Below are positions 36,585-45,364 of a stretch of 64,000 nucleotides of DNA, one piece after another. The notes below the pieces were generated by a model. It was not told the origin of the DNA and searched no databases. It saw only the letters and a program-made list of their open reading frames with translations. Source of the DNA: CAVYXZ01 sp965223835 (GTDB lineage: Bacteria; Chloroflexota; Anaerolineae; Aggregatilineales; Phototrophicaceae); NCBI GenBank assembly GCA_965223835.1, contig CBDCXQ010000001.1, positions 1,922,001 through 1,986,000 of the forward strand, given 5' to 3'. How positions within the stretch are numbered: the first letter of the stretch is position 1; each line of letters opens with the position of its first letter. The position numbers and the translations under genes were made by a program.

Positions 36585-37391
36585 ATGGGGTATCCAGAGC
36601 GGCACGTTATGGATTTGTTAAGCCTCGAAGGCAAGGTTGCCATTGTCACCGGCGCGGCGGGATGGCTGGGATCAGCCATGAGTCGGGCATTGGCCGAAGC
36701 GGGGGCCTGGCTCGTTGTCACCAGCCGCGATGCAAATCAAGCAAAAGACTTTGCGGCTTCATTGCCAGGTGAAGGTCATCTCGGTCTTGGGTTCGATCAA
36801 GGAGATACGGATTCCATTCCTGAATTAGTTCAAACCATTGTTGATCAAATGGGACAAATTGATATTTTGGTTAACAATGCCTATGGGGGTACCGCTCCAA
36901 ACATTGATACCGCGACGGCTGAGGACTTCGATCATGCCTATCATGTGGGTGTGACCGCCTATTTTCTGCTGGCTCGTGATGTTTCGTTGCATTTGCGTGA
37001 GCGTGGAGCGCCGGGTTCCGTTATCAATATTGGCAGCATGTATGGGGTCGTCGCCAGCTACCCAGAGGCCTATGAAGATTTAGGAGTGAATAGTCCGCCG
37101 AATTATCATGGACTTAAGGGGGGAATTGTCCATTTAACTCGGCATCTGGCAGCATACTGGGCAAGGGACAATATTCGTGTTAACTGCTTGAGTCCCGGCC
37201 CCTTCCCGAAAATGCCGTACATTGATGATACCTTTCCAGGCTTTATTGAGCGGCTGGAATCCCGTGTACCACTGGGGCGTATGGGACGTCCTGAAGAACT
37301 CAAGGGTATGGTTGTATTGCTGGCAAGCGATGCTGGCAGCTACATCACCGGGCAGAACATCCTCATCGATGGTGGCTGGACTGCCTGGTAA
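36585..37391 (+). CDS. Short-chain dehydrogenase/reductase
   Basis: A 268-residue SDR with the NAD(P) loop TGAAGWLG near residue 22, a NNAYGG motif, the catalytic Ser in NIGSMYGVV and YHGLK as the YxxxK motif. The C-terminal GQNILIDGGW is typical. RBS GGGGAGGA lies before ATG 36585; an internal ATG at 36609 is a less likely start. It probably oxidises a hydroxyl group of an intermediate in the same pathway. Confidence 0.87.
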   Translation: MGYPERHVMDLLSLEGKVAIVTGAAGWLGSAMSRALAEAGAWLVVTSRDANQAKDFAASLPGEGHLGLGFDQGDTDSIPELVQTIVDQMGQIDILVNNAYGGTAPNIDTATAEDFDHAYHVGVTAYFLLARDVSLHLRERGAPGSVINIGSMYGVVASYPEAYEDLGVNSPPNYHGLKGGIVHLTRHLAAYWARDNIRVNCLSPGPFPKMPYIDDTFPGFIERLESRVPLGRMGRPEELKGMVVLLASDAGSYITGQNILIDGGWTAW

Positions 37392-37408
37392 ATTGAGGAA
37401 GTAAGGTC

Positions 37409-38611
37409 ATGCAGATTATTGAACCCACTGAACAAGTTGATCTGGCAACGAACAAACGGTTACTCAACCGCTACCGCTTTATCGAATACGAAATTATGAG
37501 GATTCTCGCGGGCTGGCTCCCGGCCACTGCCAATATGGATTTAAAGTTGGCAATGGGTCGCTGGCTCTGGGAAGATGCCCAACATGTCCAATATCTTTAC
37601 CAGCGGTTGCGCGAGGTTCAAACACCAGCCTTTCGACCGCCGGGGGATTCGGCGCTGGAACACCTGTTGGATGAATTGCTTCAGGCTCCGAATGAACGTG
37701 ACCTGTTAGCTGGTATTTTTCGTGTAATAAAACCAGCGTTAGTAGCAGCCTATCGCTGGCATCTGGAACAGACATTCGCTAACCCCGATGCGCCGACACT
37801 GTATGTGCTCAAGCATATATTGATTGATGAAGAAGAGCAGCTTTTTACGGTACAAGCAATGCTTGCCGATCACCTGCCAGGTGAATGGGAAGCGTATATT
37901 GCCGATCTATTGGTAGCGGCAGGTGGCATCACCGGGAACGAGCAGCGGGATCCACCGCCAGAAGCTCCCCTGTGTCGCACGCCATTTCGAGTGCCCAAAA
38001 TAGCCGCCAGAGATGAACGTTTTAATATTATTGACCATCATGCCGGTCAACGAATTGTGGAAGCCGACTCGTCGTCGCGTCGGCTATCTGAGTTTGAGAG
38101 TTATAGTCAAGAAATGCTGGCTGCCGAAACCGTTGCGCTGGTGTTGTACCTTTCGCCCGATATGCCCTGGGCATTTGCTTACGACAGCGCCCGCCACTGT
38201 TATGACGAAACCCGGCACTGTCGACTGGGCATCGAATGGCTGCAACAACATGGACTGGATTATACGCAGGTGCCGCAGAACACGCGTATCTACGAATGGC
38301 GCAGCCAGTATGATCCAGCTACGCAGTATTGTCTATTGACACAGGGTAACGAAACCCACGCATTTCCCTTCCGTCGCGAGAGTCTAGCCGCCTATCAAGC
38401 GGCTGGCGATCAATTGTCGGCTCAATATGTGAGCTACGACATGGCTGATGAAAGGCAGCACGTGGCGTTTGGCAATAAATGGTTGCCGCAACTGATGGCA
38501 GCACACGGCATTCATCAGCCCGTTGATGAATTCATCGCGGAGACGGTTGAACTCTGGAAGACGGAATATCGGTCAGGCAAGCTGCCGTTACATGCCATAG
38601 AAAAGGAGTAG
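37409..38611 (+). CDS. Double ferritin-like (putative diiron) protein of unknown function
   Basis: A 400-residue mostly helical protein with two ferritin-like halves. The C-terminal half has a near-canonical diiron set: Glu in EMLAAETVALVLYL, ExxH in CYDETRHCRLG and ExxH in MADERQHVAFG. The N-terminal half shows a weaker version (FIEYEIMR, WEDAQHVQYL, LIDEEEQLF). The pattern recalls MiaE/DUF455-type ferritin-like enzymes but was not matched to a named family. In a catabolic run with SDR and aldolase genes it could be an oxygenase. RBS GAGGAAG lies near 37396. Confidence 0.6.
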   Translation: MQIIEPTEQVDLATNKRLLNRYRFIEYEIMRILAGWLPATANMDLKLAMGRWLWEDAQHVQYLYQRLREVQTPAFRPPGDSALEHLLDELLQAPNERDLLAGIFRVIKPALVAAYRWHLEQTFANPDAPTLYVLKHILIDEEEQLFTVQAMLADHLPGEWEAYIADLLVAAGGITGNEQRDPPPEAPLCRTPFRVPKIAARDERFNIIDHHAGQRIVEADSSSRRLSEFESYSQEMLAAETVALVLYLSPDMPWAFAYDSARHCYDETRHCRLGIEWLQQHGLDYTQVPQNTRIYEWRSQYDPATQYCLLTQGNETHAFPFRRESLAAYQAAGDQLSAQYVSYDMADERQHVAFGNKWLPQLMAAHGIHQPVDEFIAETVELWKTEYRSGKLPLHAIEKE

Positions 38612-38620
38612 GTGAGTCTC

Positions 38621-39535
38621 ATGCCCCGGTATCCACAGGCTGTGTTAGTCTCTTGCGAAATCCCGTGGGACGCAGAATATAATCTTCTGGAAGCCGTGTT
38701 TCGAGAAGAGATTCGGCGTGTTCTGGAACATTTCAATCATCTGTACATTTTCGGTACCGCCGGTGAAGGTTACGCCGTCAATACCGCACAGTTTCAGCAA
38801 ATCGTGCAGGTGTTTTATGAAGAAACCCATGCCCCGAATGTTAATCCAATGGTCGGTCTCATCGGCCTGTCAACTCCCATTATTCTGGAGAAGCTGGCGT
38901 TCGCTTACAACCTGGGCTTTCGTGTGTTTCAAATCTCGCTGCCATCGTGGGGGACACTTTCCGATGGTGAGATGCTGACATTCTTTCAGGATGTCTGCGG
39001 CGCATATCCTGATGCACAGTTTCTACATTATAATCTGCCACGAACCGGACGGGTTTTGGAAGCCCATCATTATCGAAAACTGATTGACACAATTCCCAAT
39101 CTCGTAGCAACCAAGAACACGGCTGGCGGTCATCAACGGGCCGCTGCACTGGTTCAGCAGGCTGGTGAGTTACAGCATTTCCTGGGCGAGAGTAATTTTT
39201 TACAGGGCACGCTCTACGGTGAGTGTTCCCTGTTGGCGACGTTTGCAACGTTAACGCCGCGCAGATCAAAAGTGTATTTCGAGGCCGCCTTGCGCCGAGA
39301 ATTCGCTACTATGCTCGATATGCAACAGGGCTTTCATGATTTGTTGATTGATTTATTTGCAACACTGGAAGGCGAACGCCGTATCGATGGCGCTTATGAT
39401 AAGTTGTGGGTGAAGTTGGGTGGACTTGAGACTATGCCGCTGCGCCTGCTCTCTCCCTATCACACCTTTACCGAAGCCCAATACATGGCGTGTAAACGGA
39501 TGCTGGAAGAAAAATATGCGGATTGGATAGGCTAA
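38621..39535 (+). CDS. Dihydrodipicolinate synthase-like aldolase family protein
   Basis: About 304 residues. The loop GTAGEGYAVN corresponds to the GTTGE loop of DapA-type aldolases. The catalytic Tyr is in LHYNLPRTG and the Schiff-base Lys in LVATKNTAGG. An in-frame GTG at 38612 is possible but is only 3 bases from AAGGAG. It is a second, distant DapA-family member of the window and is likely a catabolic lyase. The stop overlaps the next ATG by one base (TAATG). Confidence 0.82.
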   Translation: MPRYPQAVLVSCEIPWDAEYNLLEAVFREEIRRVLEHFNHLYIFGTAGEGYAVNTAQFQQIVQVFYEETHAPNVNPMVGLIGLSTPIILEKLAFAYNLGFRVFQISLPSWGTLSDGEMLTFFQDVCGAYPDAQFLHYNLPRTGRVLEAHHYRKLIDTIPNLVATKNTAGGHQRAAALVQQAGELQHFLGESNFLQGTLYGECSLLATFATLTPRRSKVYFEAALRREFATMLDMQQGFHDLLIDLFATLEGERRIDGAYDKLWVKLGGLETMPLRLLSPYHTFTEAQYMACKRMLEEKYADWIG

Positions 39536-40644
39536 TGCATCAACAACAGCGAGACCGCACACATGACTTGCTCACCGAAAAAGGTATCCATCGCGCTTTA
39601 TTTGCGAATCCGTACAATGTAACCTGGCTAACGGGCTTTGCTCGTCCCTGGCGTATTGGGGCAGATTTTTATGCTGGTGGCCCGGCCCTAGTCTGGTATG
39701 AGGAGGGTTCGTATACCCTCATTGTGATGGATAGTCAGATCGCTGAAGCCGAAACGTTTGCCCAACAACCGAACTGTGACGTGCGTAGCTATCAAGGCTA
39801 TTCCTATACTGAACAACCATCTGGTCCTGTGTTGTTAGCAGATACATTGCTTTCGGTTATGAATGAGTCCAAACATTCGGATGCTATTGGCCTGGAAATT
39901 TATCACACTCCGGCTGCGCTTGCGGCGAATTTGCGACAACACACATCAATCGACGGTTGGCTGGATCCGTTGCGTCTCATTCGCACGCCGGAAGAGATCG
40001 AAAAGATGCAGCAGAATTTTGACCTTATCGCTATCGGCCAGGCTGCTGCGAAAGAGGCTGTACAACCTGGCAATCTGGAATTAGATGTCTGGTACGCCAT
40101 CCATGCAGCGATGCAAAAGGCGGCACAATCCACGCTGCCATTGGGCAATGATTGCACCGTTGGTCGGCGTATGGGTGGGCATGCACGGGCGGTTGAAATT
40201 CTGCCCCGAGATTCGTTCATTGTCGATTTGAGTACAATTTGGCAGGGCTATTGGAGTGATAGCTGTGTCACGTATTATGCGACTGAACCCTCATCGAAGC
40301 AGATTGCCATGCATCGCACCGCTGCCGCTGCATTAGACTTAGCAATTTCGTTGGCCCGACCCGGCACAATCACCAGAGAAATTGACCAGAAGGTACGACA
40401 GTTTGTTATAGATTCTGGTTATGAAACTTACCCCCACCATACTGGGCACGGCATTGGCGTAATCGGACACGAAGCACCACGCGTTGTCCCGCACAGCGAT
40501 GAAGTTTTGCAGTCGGGCATGGTGGTCATGCTGGAGCCTGGCATCTACTTCCCTGGCGAAACAGGGGTGCGTCTGGAACATGCTGTTCTTATAACAGATG
40601 ATGATGCGCAAATATTGACCAGTTATGATTTGAATATCCCTTAA
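39535..40644 (+). CDS. M24 family Xaa-Pro-type aminopeptidase/creatinase-like protein
   Basis: A 369-residue protein with an N-terminal creatinase-like domain and a pita-bread C-terminal domain. Metal ligands are visible as Asp in IVDLSTIWQGYWSD (two Asp), His in GHGIGVIGHE, Glu in VMLEPGIYFP and Glu in VRLEHAVL. It probably hydrolyses a dipeptide, creatine-like or other C-N bond. The overlap with the aldolase gene indicates coupling. Confidence 0.87.
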   Translation: MHQQQRDRTHDLLTEKGIHRALFANPYNVTWLTGFARPWRIGADFYAGGPALVWYEEGSYTLIVMDSQIAEAETFAQQPNCDVRSYQGYSYTEQPSGPVLLADTLLSVMNESKHSDAIGLEIYHTPAALAANLRQHTSIDGWLDPLRLIRTPEEIEKMQQNFDLIAIGQAAAKEAVQPGNLELDVWYAIHAAMQKAAQSTLPLGNDCTVGRRMGGHARAVEILPRDSFIVDLSTIWQGYWSDSCVTYYATEPSSKQIAMHRTAAAALDLAISLARPGTITREIDQKVRQFVIDSGYETYPHHTGHGIGVIGHEAPRVVPHSDEVLQSGMVVMLEPGIYFPGETGVRLEHAVLITDDDAQILTSYDLNIP

Positions 40645-40668
40645 TGGATCATCTGCGAGAGAAGAGAC

Positions 40669-41427
40669 ATGTCAATGGAACAAGACCAACTGGTAAGGGA
40701 TTTTCAGCGGGATGGTTACGTAGTGATCAAAGGTTTTCTGCAGACTGCTGAAGTTCGTGATGTACTGCACAATCTGGCACGGTTTAAGCGTGAGGTGCTG
40801 CCTGATTTACCACGTGAACATGTGTTTTACGAGCAACTGGCCGACGCCAATTCTTTGAAGCAGATTCAACAGATGCAGACCCACGATGACTACTTTAAAA
40901 CGTTGTTCTCCGGCAAATTCAAGCAACTGGCTGAACGCCTGATGGTGGGTCCGGTAGTCGGCAAGAATATGCAATACTTTAACAAGCCGCCGCAGATCGG
41001 CAAGCCAACGCCACCGCACCAGGACGGTTATTATTTTATGCTGAAACCGTGTGAAGCAGTGACGATGTGGCTGGCATTGGATGTTGTTGACGAGGCGAAT
41101 GGTTGTGTTCGTTACGTGTGTGGTTCCAATCAGTGGGGGATGCGCCCTCATGGGCGGACGCAAACGCTGGGGTTTTCGCAGGGAATCACTGACTATGGAA
41201 CGCCACAGGATCTATCCCATGAAGTGGCTTTTCCCGCCGAACCAGGTGATTTGCTGGCACATCATGCACTGACCATTCATCGTGCCGATGGCAACCGCAC
41301 CCACGACCGCGATCGGCAAGCGTTAGGATTCATTTATTACGCTGCGACGGCCAAGATCGACGACGAAGCTCACGCGGCTTATCAAGAAAAACTTAAACAT
41401 GAGATGCAGGCTGCTGGCAAAATATAG
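40669..41427 (+). CDS. Phytanoyl-CoA dioxygenase (PhyH) family protein
   Basis: A 252-residue Fe(II)/2-oxoglutarate oxygenase. HxD is in TPPHQDGYYFM and the distal His in HHALTIHRADGNRTHDR, followed by the Arg that holds 2-oxoglutarate. RBS AGAAGAG precedes the ATG. It ends the plus-strand run that began at 31581 and converges, with only 11 bases between, on the aldolase gene of the opposite strand. Confidence 0.87.
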   Translation: MSMEQDQLVRDFQRDGYVVIKGFLQTAEVRDVLHNLARFKREVLPDLPREHVFYEQLADANSLKQIQQMQTHDDYFKTLFSGKFKQLAERLMVGPVVGKNMQYFNKPPQIGKPTPPHQDGYYFMLKPCEAVTMWLALDVVDEANGCVRYVCGSNQWGMRPHGRTQTLGFSQGITDYGTPQDLSHEVAFPAEPGDLLAHHALTIHRADGNRTHDRDRQALGFIYYAATAKIDDEAHAAYQEKLKHEMQAAGKI

Positions 41428-41438
41428 GGCCGCACCTG

Positions 41439-42218
41439 CTATTCATTCAAGATACTGTCGAGTTGGGCACTCGCGTTCTTGAGGACGTTCATTAGGGCAA
41501 AGTCGCCACCCCAGGGAACCATTTGTGCGCCCTGTTGGCGATAGCGTTCAACTTCTTCAATTGAGCTGGCCGTTCTGGCCCAGGCCTTGCCATGTTGTTG
41601 TGTCGCCGCCGCTACCGTTGCCACTGCTTCATCAATGGTCATGTCGATTGTGTTATCGACGTCTAGCCGAAGACCCAGGTCGCCCGGGCCGACGAAGAGC
41701 GTATCAATCCCATCTACTGCGGCGATCTCAGCGGCATTCGCAACTGCTTCCGGGGTTTCGATCTGAGCCACGATAAACGTTTCACGATTGGCATCTTCAA
41801 TATAAGTGCTATCGGCCCGCCACGAGTCAATCCCATAATTGCAGTCCATGCCCGCGCCATCCAGCCCGCGGTTGCCGACCGGCGGAAATTTTACGGCACT
41901 GACGATTTCACGTGCGTCATCAGCAGTTGACACAAATGGAAACATAAAACCGGTTGCGCCATCTTCCAAATAACGATAGAGGCGTGTACGCTGACGGGTG
42001 GGTGGACGCACCATGCAATCAATGTCAAACAACTGACACAGCGCAATCAGATGCTGGACCTCACGATCATCCATGTTGCGGTGTTCCAAATCGAGCCAGA
42101 TGCCGTCATAGCCAAAGTGGGCAGCATAGCGGATATAAAAGGGCAGGATGTGACCCATCGAACAGAAACGTGCAAATTTGTTTGCACGCCATTTTTCCAG
42201 TACTTTACTTTTTCGCAT
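41439..42218 (-). CDS. HpcH/HpaI-type aldolase
   Basis: About 259 residues, the usual family length, when started at the ATG at 42218 with TGGAG upstream; an open extension to 42392 runs into insertion-sequence DNA. Motifs are IWLDLEHRNM (metal Glu/Asp region), CMVRPPTRQR, FPFVSTADDAREIV and AQIETPEAVANA, with the metal Asp in DTLFVGPGDLGLRL. These enzymes cleave 4-hydroxy-2-oxoacids to pyruvate and an aldehyde. The gene follows an SDR on the same strand but an IS630 element now lies between them. Confidence 0.88.
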   Translation of the reverse strand: MRKSKVLEKWRANKFARFCSMGHILPFYIRYAAHFGYDGIWLDLEHRNMDDREVQHLIALCQLFDIDCMVRPPTRQRTRLYRYLEDGATGFMFPFVSTADDAREIVSAVKFPPVGNRGLDGAGMDCNYGIDSWRADSTYIEDANRETFIVAQIETPEAVANAAEIAAVDGIDTLFVGPGDLGLRLDVDNTIDMTIDEAVATVAAATQQHGKAWARTASSIEEVERYRQQGAQMVPWGGDFALMNVLKNASAQLDSILNE

Positions 42219-42308
42219 GAGGAATCTCCACAGGAATAAGGGTTTGCGCGGTCGATCTAATTGCCGACCGTTGTTGTGCCAATTCAAATATTTCGCAGAA
42301 ATCGCTAA

Positions 42309-43435
42309 GTGCTTCATCCGGTAAGTAACTATGTAAAAGCCTTGCGCCAGACATAGGGTTTCTTGTGTTGATTCCAATAGTGTGTAGCCCATTCAATCGC
42401 GTGAACAATCTCATCGCCAAGCTGAAAGCAACGTCCTTTGAGAGCGAGTGAGCGTAGGGTTTTCCACCAGGGTTCAATCAAGTTCAACCAGGGTGCATAG
42501 GTGGGTTGAAACAGAAACTTCACTTGGGGATGAGCCAATGCCCACAATAAGACATCGAGTGTCTTATGAGTGGATAGATTATCCAGGATAAGGTAGATGG
42601 TTTTGCCAGACCATGTATCCGCGACATGATCCAAGAAGGCAACGAAGTTGGCGCTGGTCCGTCCGCCATAACAAGCAGTCAATGCCTGACCGGTTGCGGG
42701 TTCAAACGCACCAAATGTCCAAATCTTGCCGCGCCTACCATAATCGGCTTCCACATGCGGGCGTTTTTCATCCCACCGCGGCGCAGCATAGGTTTTGGCT
42801 GAGGTCGGTCCCATCTCATCTACGCAGAGTACATAGGCATCGGCAGGTGGTTGGCGATATAAGCTCACGATTGCCCCCTTTTTTCCACGAATTGTGGATC
42901 GGGACTGGCACTGAAATAGGTTTTCTCCTGATACCATTTCAAGCCTTCTTGCTTCAGCACATCACCCAATTGACTGCGCGAAATGGCAATCTCAAGGTCA
43001 TGATTGACATATTCCACGAGCAAATCGAGTGTCCAATGTCCAAATTCAAGCCCCAGGTGTTGGGGATTGGTTTTCGCTACTTTTACAATCTCACCACGCT
43101 GCTGTTCGTTGTAAACTAACGGGCGACCTTCACGCGGTAAGTCCTCGACGAATGCCAAGCCACGATCATTGAATTGATGCACTTGATAGTACACTGTCGC
43201 ACCGGTTCGACCTATGTGTTGAGCAATGGCTTCCACCCGCTTGCCTTCTTGAAACATCAGAATGATTTGTGCACGCTCTACGGCCCGTTGCGGCGCCGTC
43301 CGGGATCGACTAATTTGGCGTAACTTGGCTGCTTCGCCTTCCTTGAAGGCCCGCAGCGATAACTTCTTGGGCATCTGGCGTTCCTTCTTTATTTACCAGC
43401 ATACTCTATTTTAGACCATTTACCGGATGAAGCAC
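42309..43435 (-). mobile_element. IS630-family insertion sequence, 1127 bp
   Basis: Perfect 16-bp terminal inverted repeats GTGCTTCATCCGGTAA (42309-42324) and its complement (43420-43435), flanked on both sides by TAA (42306-42308 and 43436-43438), consistent with the TA-containing target of IS630. It contains two overlapping transposase frames on the minus strand. It inserted right at the stop codon of the SDR gene. Confidence 0.92.
42329..43374 (-). CDS. IS630-family transposase in two frames (possible -1 frameshift)
   Basis: The first frame (43374-42865) holds helix-turn-helix domains (LRQISRSRTAPQRAVERAQI; EAIAQHIGRTGATVYYQV). The second (to 42329) holds the DDE core: Asp in VLCVDEMGP, Asp in LILDNLSTHK and Glu in LNLIEPWW. 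They join by a -1 shift in the GAAAAAAGGGGG run (plus-strand 42874-42884), giving VEKKGAIVSLYRQPPAD. The shift could be programmed, as in some IS630 elements, or a mutation. All catalytic residues are kept, so the element may be active. Confidence 0.85.
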
Positions 43436-44193
43436 TAAGTGTCTTTATGCACATAACCACCATCTACCCGCATGATCGTGCCAGTAATGTAATCAGCATC
43501 GGCAGAAGCCAGAAATGTGACTGCTTTACCGATTTCAGCCGGTGTTCCCAGCCGTCCCCAGGGTAGCGCCGCGGCCTGGGCTTCGATAACGGCGGATGAA
43601 AAGGATTCGTGTTCGCCCGGCGTGTCGATCCAACCTGGCTCAATGATATTCACGTTGATGCGATGCGGCGTGAGTTCTCTGGCGATTGTTCGGGCCATAT
43701 GATTCAAGCCCGCTTTGGCCGCATTGTAAGCGATAGCCTTTGTATAGGGCATCTGCGCATGAACACTGGAGATAAAGATGATTTTGCCGCCGTTACCATT
43801 CGTTACCATATGACGGGCGACAAGTTGGCTGATGTGAAAGCCGCCAATGAGCGTCGCCTGGATTACCCGCTCAAATGTCTCCGGATCATAATCGAGAAAG
43901 GGCTGACGTACACTTAACGCCGGGTTGCTCACGAGAATATTGATCGCGCCTGCAGCCTCAATGGCGTCATTGACCAACCGTTCACAACCGGATCGACTAA
44001 AGACATCGGACTCAACTGGCACGGCTTTGCCGCCTGCTGCCTCGATTTCGCGGATCGTAGTCGAAAGATCGGGGCTGCCAGGACGATCATTTGCGACAAT
44101 AATAGCGCCTTCACGGGCCAATTCCAGTGCGCAGCCTTTGCCAATGCCGCGACCAGCTCCGGTAACAAGGGCCGTTTTACCTTTAAGTCGCAT
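43435..44193 (-). CDS. Short-chain dehydrogenase/reductase
   Basis: A 252-residue SDR: NAD loop TGAGRGIG near residue 12, NILVSNPALS in place of NNAG, catalytic Ser in FISSVHAQMP and YNAAK as the YxxxK motif, ending TGTIMRVDGGYVHKDT. The stop TAG is made partly from the target duplication of the IS630 element, so the last residues may be altered. It is transcribed away from the FadR-type regulator gene, and its product probably works with the aldolase to its left. Confidence 0.88.
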   Translation of the reverse strand: MRLKGKTALVTGAGRGIGKGCALELAREGAIIVANDRPGSPDLSTTIREIEAAGGKAVPVESDVFSRSGCERLVNDAIEAAGAINILVSNPALSVRQPFLDYDPETFERVIQATLIGGFHISQLVARHMVTNGNGGKIIFISSVHAQMPYTKAIAYNAAKAGLNHMARTIARELTPHRINVNIIEPGWIDTPGEHESFSSAVIEAQAAALPWGRLGTPAEIGKAVTFLASADADYITGTIMRVDGGYVHKDT

Positions 44194-44283
44194 AATCGAT
44201 AGCTTTCCGATGAGCTAGCTTACCTTTATGGTGTTCTGGCAATGCTGCTGATTGGAGCCATATCAATTGTTGTGTAATATTTT

Positions 44284-44311
44284 TTGACAAGGATATGTTT
44301 CTCGTTATAAT
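44284..44311 (+). promoter_or_regulatory. Consensus sigma-70 promoter of the FadR-type regulator gene
   Basis: TTGACA (44284-44289), a 16-base spacer and TATAAT (44306-44311) match both hexamers perfectly. Transcription would start near 44318 and run into the regulator gene at 44428. Confidence 0.8.
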
Positions 44312-44330
44312 TACCGCGCAAATTACGATA

Positions 44331-44343
44331 CTGGTCAGACCAG
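44331..44343. promoter_or_regulatory. Palindromic operator, probably autoregulatory
   Basis: CTGGTC-A-GACCAG is a perfect 13-base palindrome about 13-25 bases downstream of the predicted start of transcription, a classic place for repression. It has the TGGTnnnACCA-like form bound by FadR-type GntR proteins. Related palindromes lie downstream at 45240-45253 and 45313-45327. Confidence 0.65.
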
Positions 44344-44427
44344 CAGACACCCATGAGATTATGGCGCATTTCGTCTTGCTGTCAAATTTTGACCTGGTGA
44401 AATCGTATCTCCTGTGAACCGGCGAAT

Positions 44428-45198
44428 ATGAACGCAATGACCGACAATAAGATCAAGCTGAAACAGGCACGCAAAGTGACCGTCGTTGAATCAATTGTCG
44501 AACAACTGGTCAAACAGATTCAGGATGGTGTGCTGAAACCAGGGGATAAATTGCCATCGGAGCGGCGCTTAATCGAAATGCTGGGAGTCGGTCGGTCATC
44601 GGTTCGTGAGGCCCTACAAGGATTGGTGATGATGGGATTGGTTGAAAGCCACCAGGGGCAGGGGTCATTCGTCAGACAGAATCTTTACAGTCATATCCCT
44701 GAACTGACAGCGCAGTCCGATCTTTCGACCAATTTACAGTGTGATATGCGGTTGCAACTGATCGAAGCGCGTCGTCTGGTTGAGATTGATATTGCTGAAC
44801 TGGCGGCAGGGAAGGCCTTGCCTGAACAAATCGAGAATTTGCAAAATGATTTCCATGAGTATGTGCGCTATATTGATGATTTTTCTGATCAACGCTACCT
44901 GAATGCCCATAATGATTTTCATTTGGCGTTGGCTCACATGACCGGCAATCCGTTCTACGTCATCATCGTTGATACGTTATTGCAGGCCATTCCCCAGACG
45001 CTGCGCGAACGAGAATTTGCGTTTCCGCAAAACCTTGATTTGCAGCAATTGCGCCAGGATCAGATACAAATACATCGGGCGATTTTGGAAGCTGTCGCAT
45101 TAAATGATTCTACAGCGGCTGGTATCGCCATGCGCGATCATATGGATTTCGAACATGACCTGGTGCTCCAGGTCTATCAAGATACGCAAGATGCTTGA
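44428..45198 (+). CDS. GntR/FadR family transcriptional regulator
   Basis: A 256-residue protein with an N-terminal winged helix (ESIVEQLVKQIQDGVLKPGDKLPSERRL near residue 25, then VGRSSVREALQGL) and a C-terminal FCD effector domain with acidic and His residues for metal or carboxylate binding (ARRLVEIDIAEL, NDFHLALAHMTGN). FCD regulators usually sense organic acids or amino-acid-like ligands and repress catabolic genes. The adjacent ABC importer and the divergent SDR are the obvious targets. Confidence 0.9.
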   Translation: MNAMTDNKIKLKQARKVTVVESIVEQLVKQIQDGVLKPGDKLPSERRLIEMLGVGRSSVREALQGLVMMGLVESHQGQGSFVRQNLYSHIPELTAQSDLSTNLQCDMRLQLIEARRLVEIDIAELAAGKALPEQIENLQNDFHEYVRYIDDFSDQRYLNAHNDFHLALAHMTGNPFYVIIVDTLLQAIPQTLREREFAFPQNLDLQQLRQDQIQIHRAILEAVALNDSTAAGIAMRDHMDFEHDLVLQVYQDTQDA

Positions 45199-45239
45199 TT
45201 CAAGTGTCGCCTGGTTATTATCCGTCGTTTATGGTGATG

Positions 45240-45253
45240 ACCAGTGAACTGGT
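45240..45253. promoter_or_regulatory. Palindrome downstream of the regulator gene
   Basis: ACCAGT-GA-ACTGGT is a perfect inverted repeat sharing the ACTGGT half-site with the operator at 44331. A small hairpin GGGCA-TTT-TGCCC and a strong but unused ribosome-binding-like AAAGGAGG (45281-45288) follow. It probably controls the importer genes. Confidence 0.5.
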
Positions 45254-45312
45254 AAATAATTGGGGCATTTTGCCCTGGCTAAAGGAGGTGCTGAGACGTC
45301 ATACTATCCATT

Positions 45313-45327
45313 GTCAGTTCAACTGAC
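45313..45327. promoter_or_regulatory. Palindrome upstream of the second binding-protein gene
   Basis: GTCAGTT-C-AACTGAC is a perfect 15-base palindrome followed by CAG, so its right arm reads ACTGACCAG, overlapping in pattern with the operator at 44331. It ends 37 bases before the GTG start of the binding protein, so it could be an operator of the importer operon. Confidence 0.5.
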
Positions 45328-45364
45328 CAGAATCCTTAGATAAACATATTTGTGGAGGAAGCAC

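Noticed and set aside
45281..45290. A strong ribosome-binding-like AAAGGAGGTG before the second binding-protein gene
   Set aside because: No ATG or GTG follows at a useful distance; the next start (TTG 45311) gives only a short frame ending at TAA, so no leader peptide is supported.
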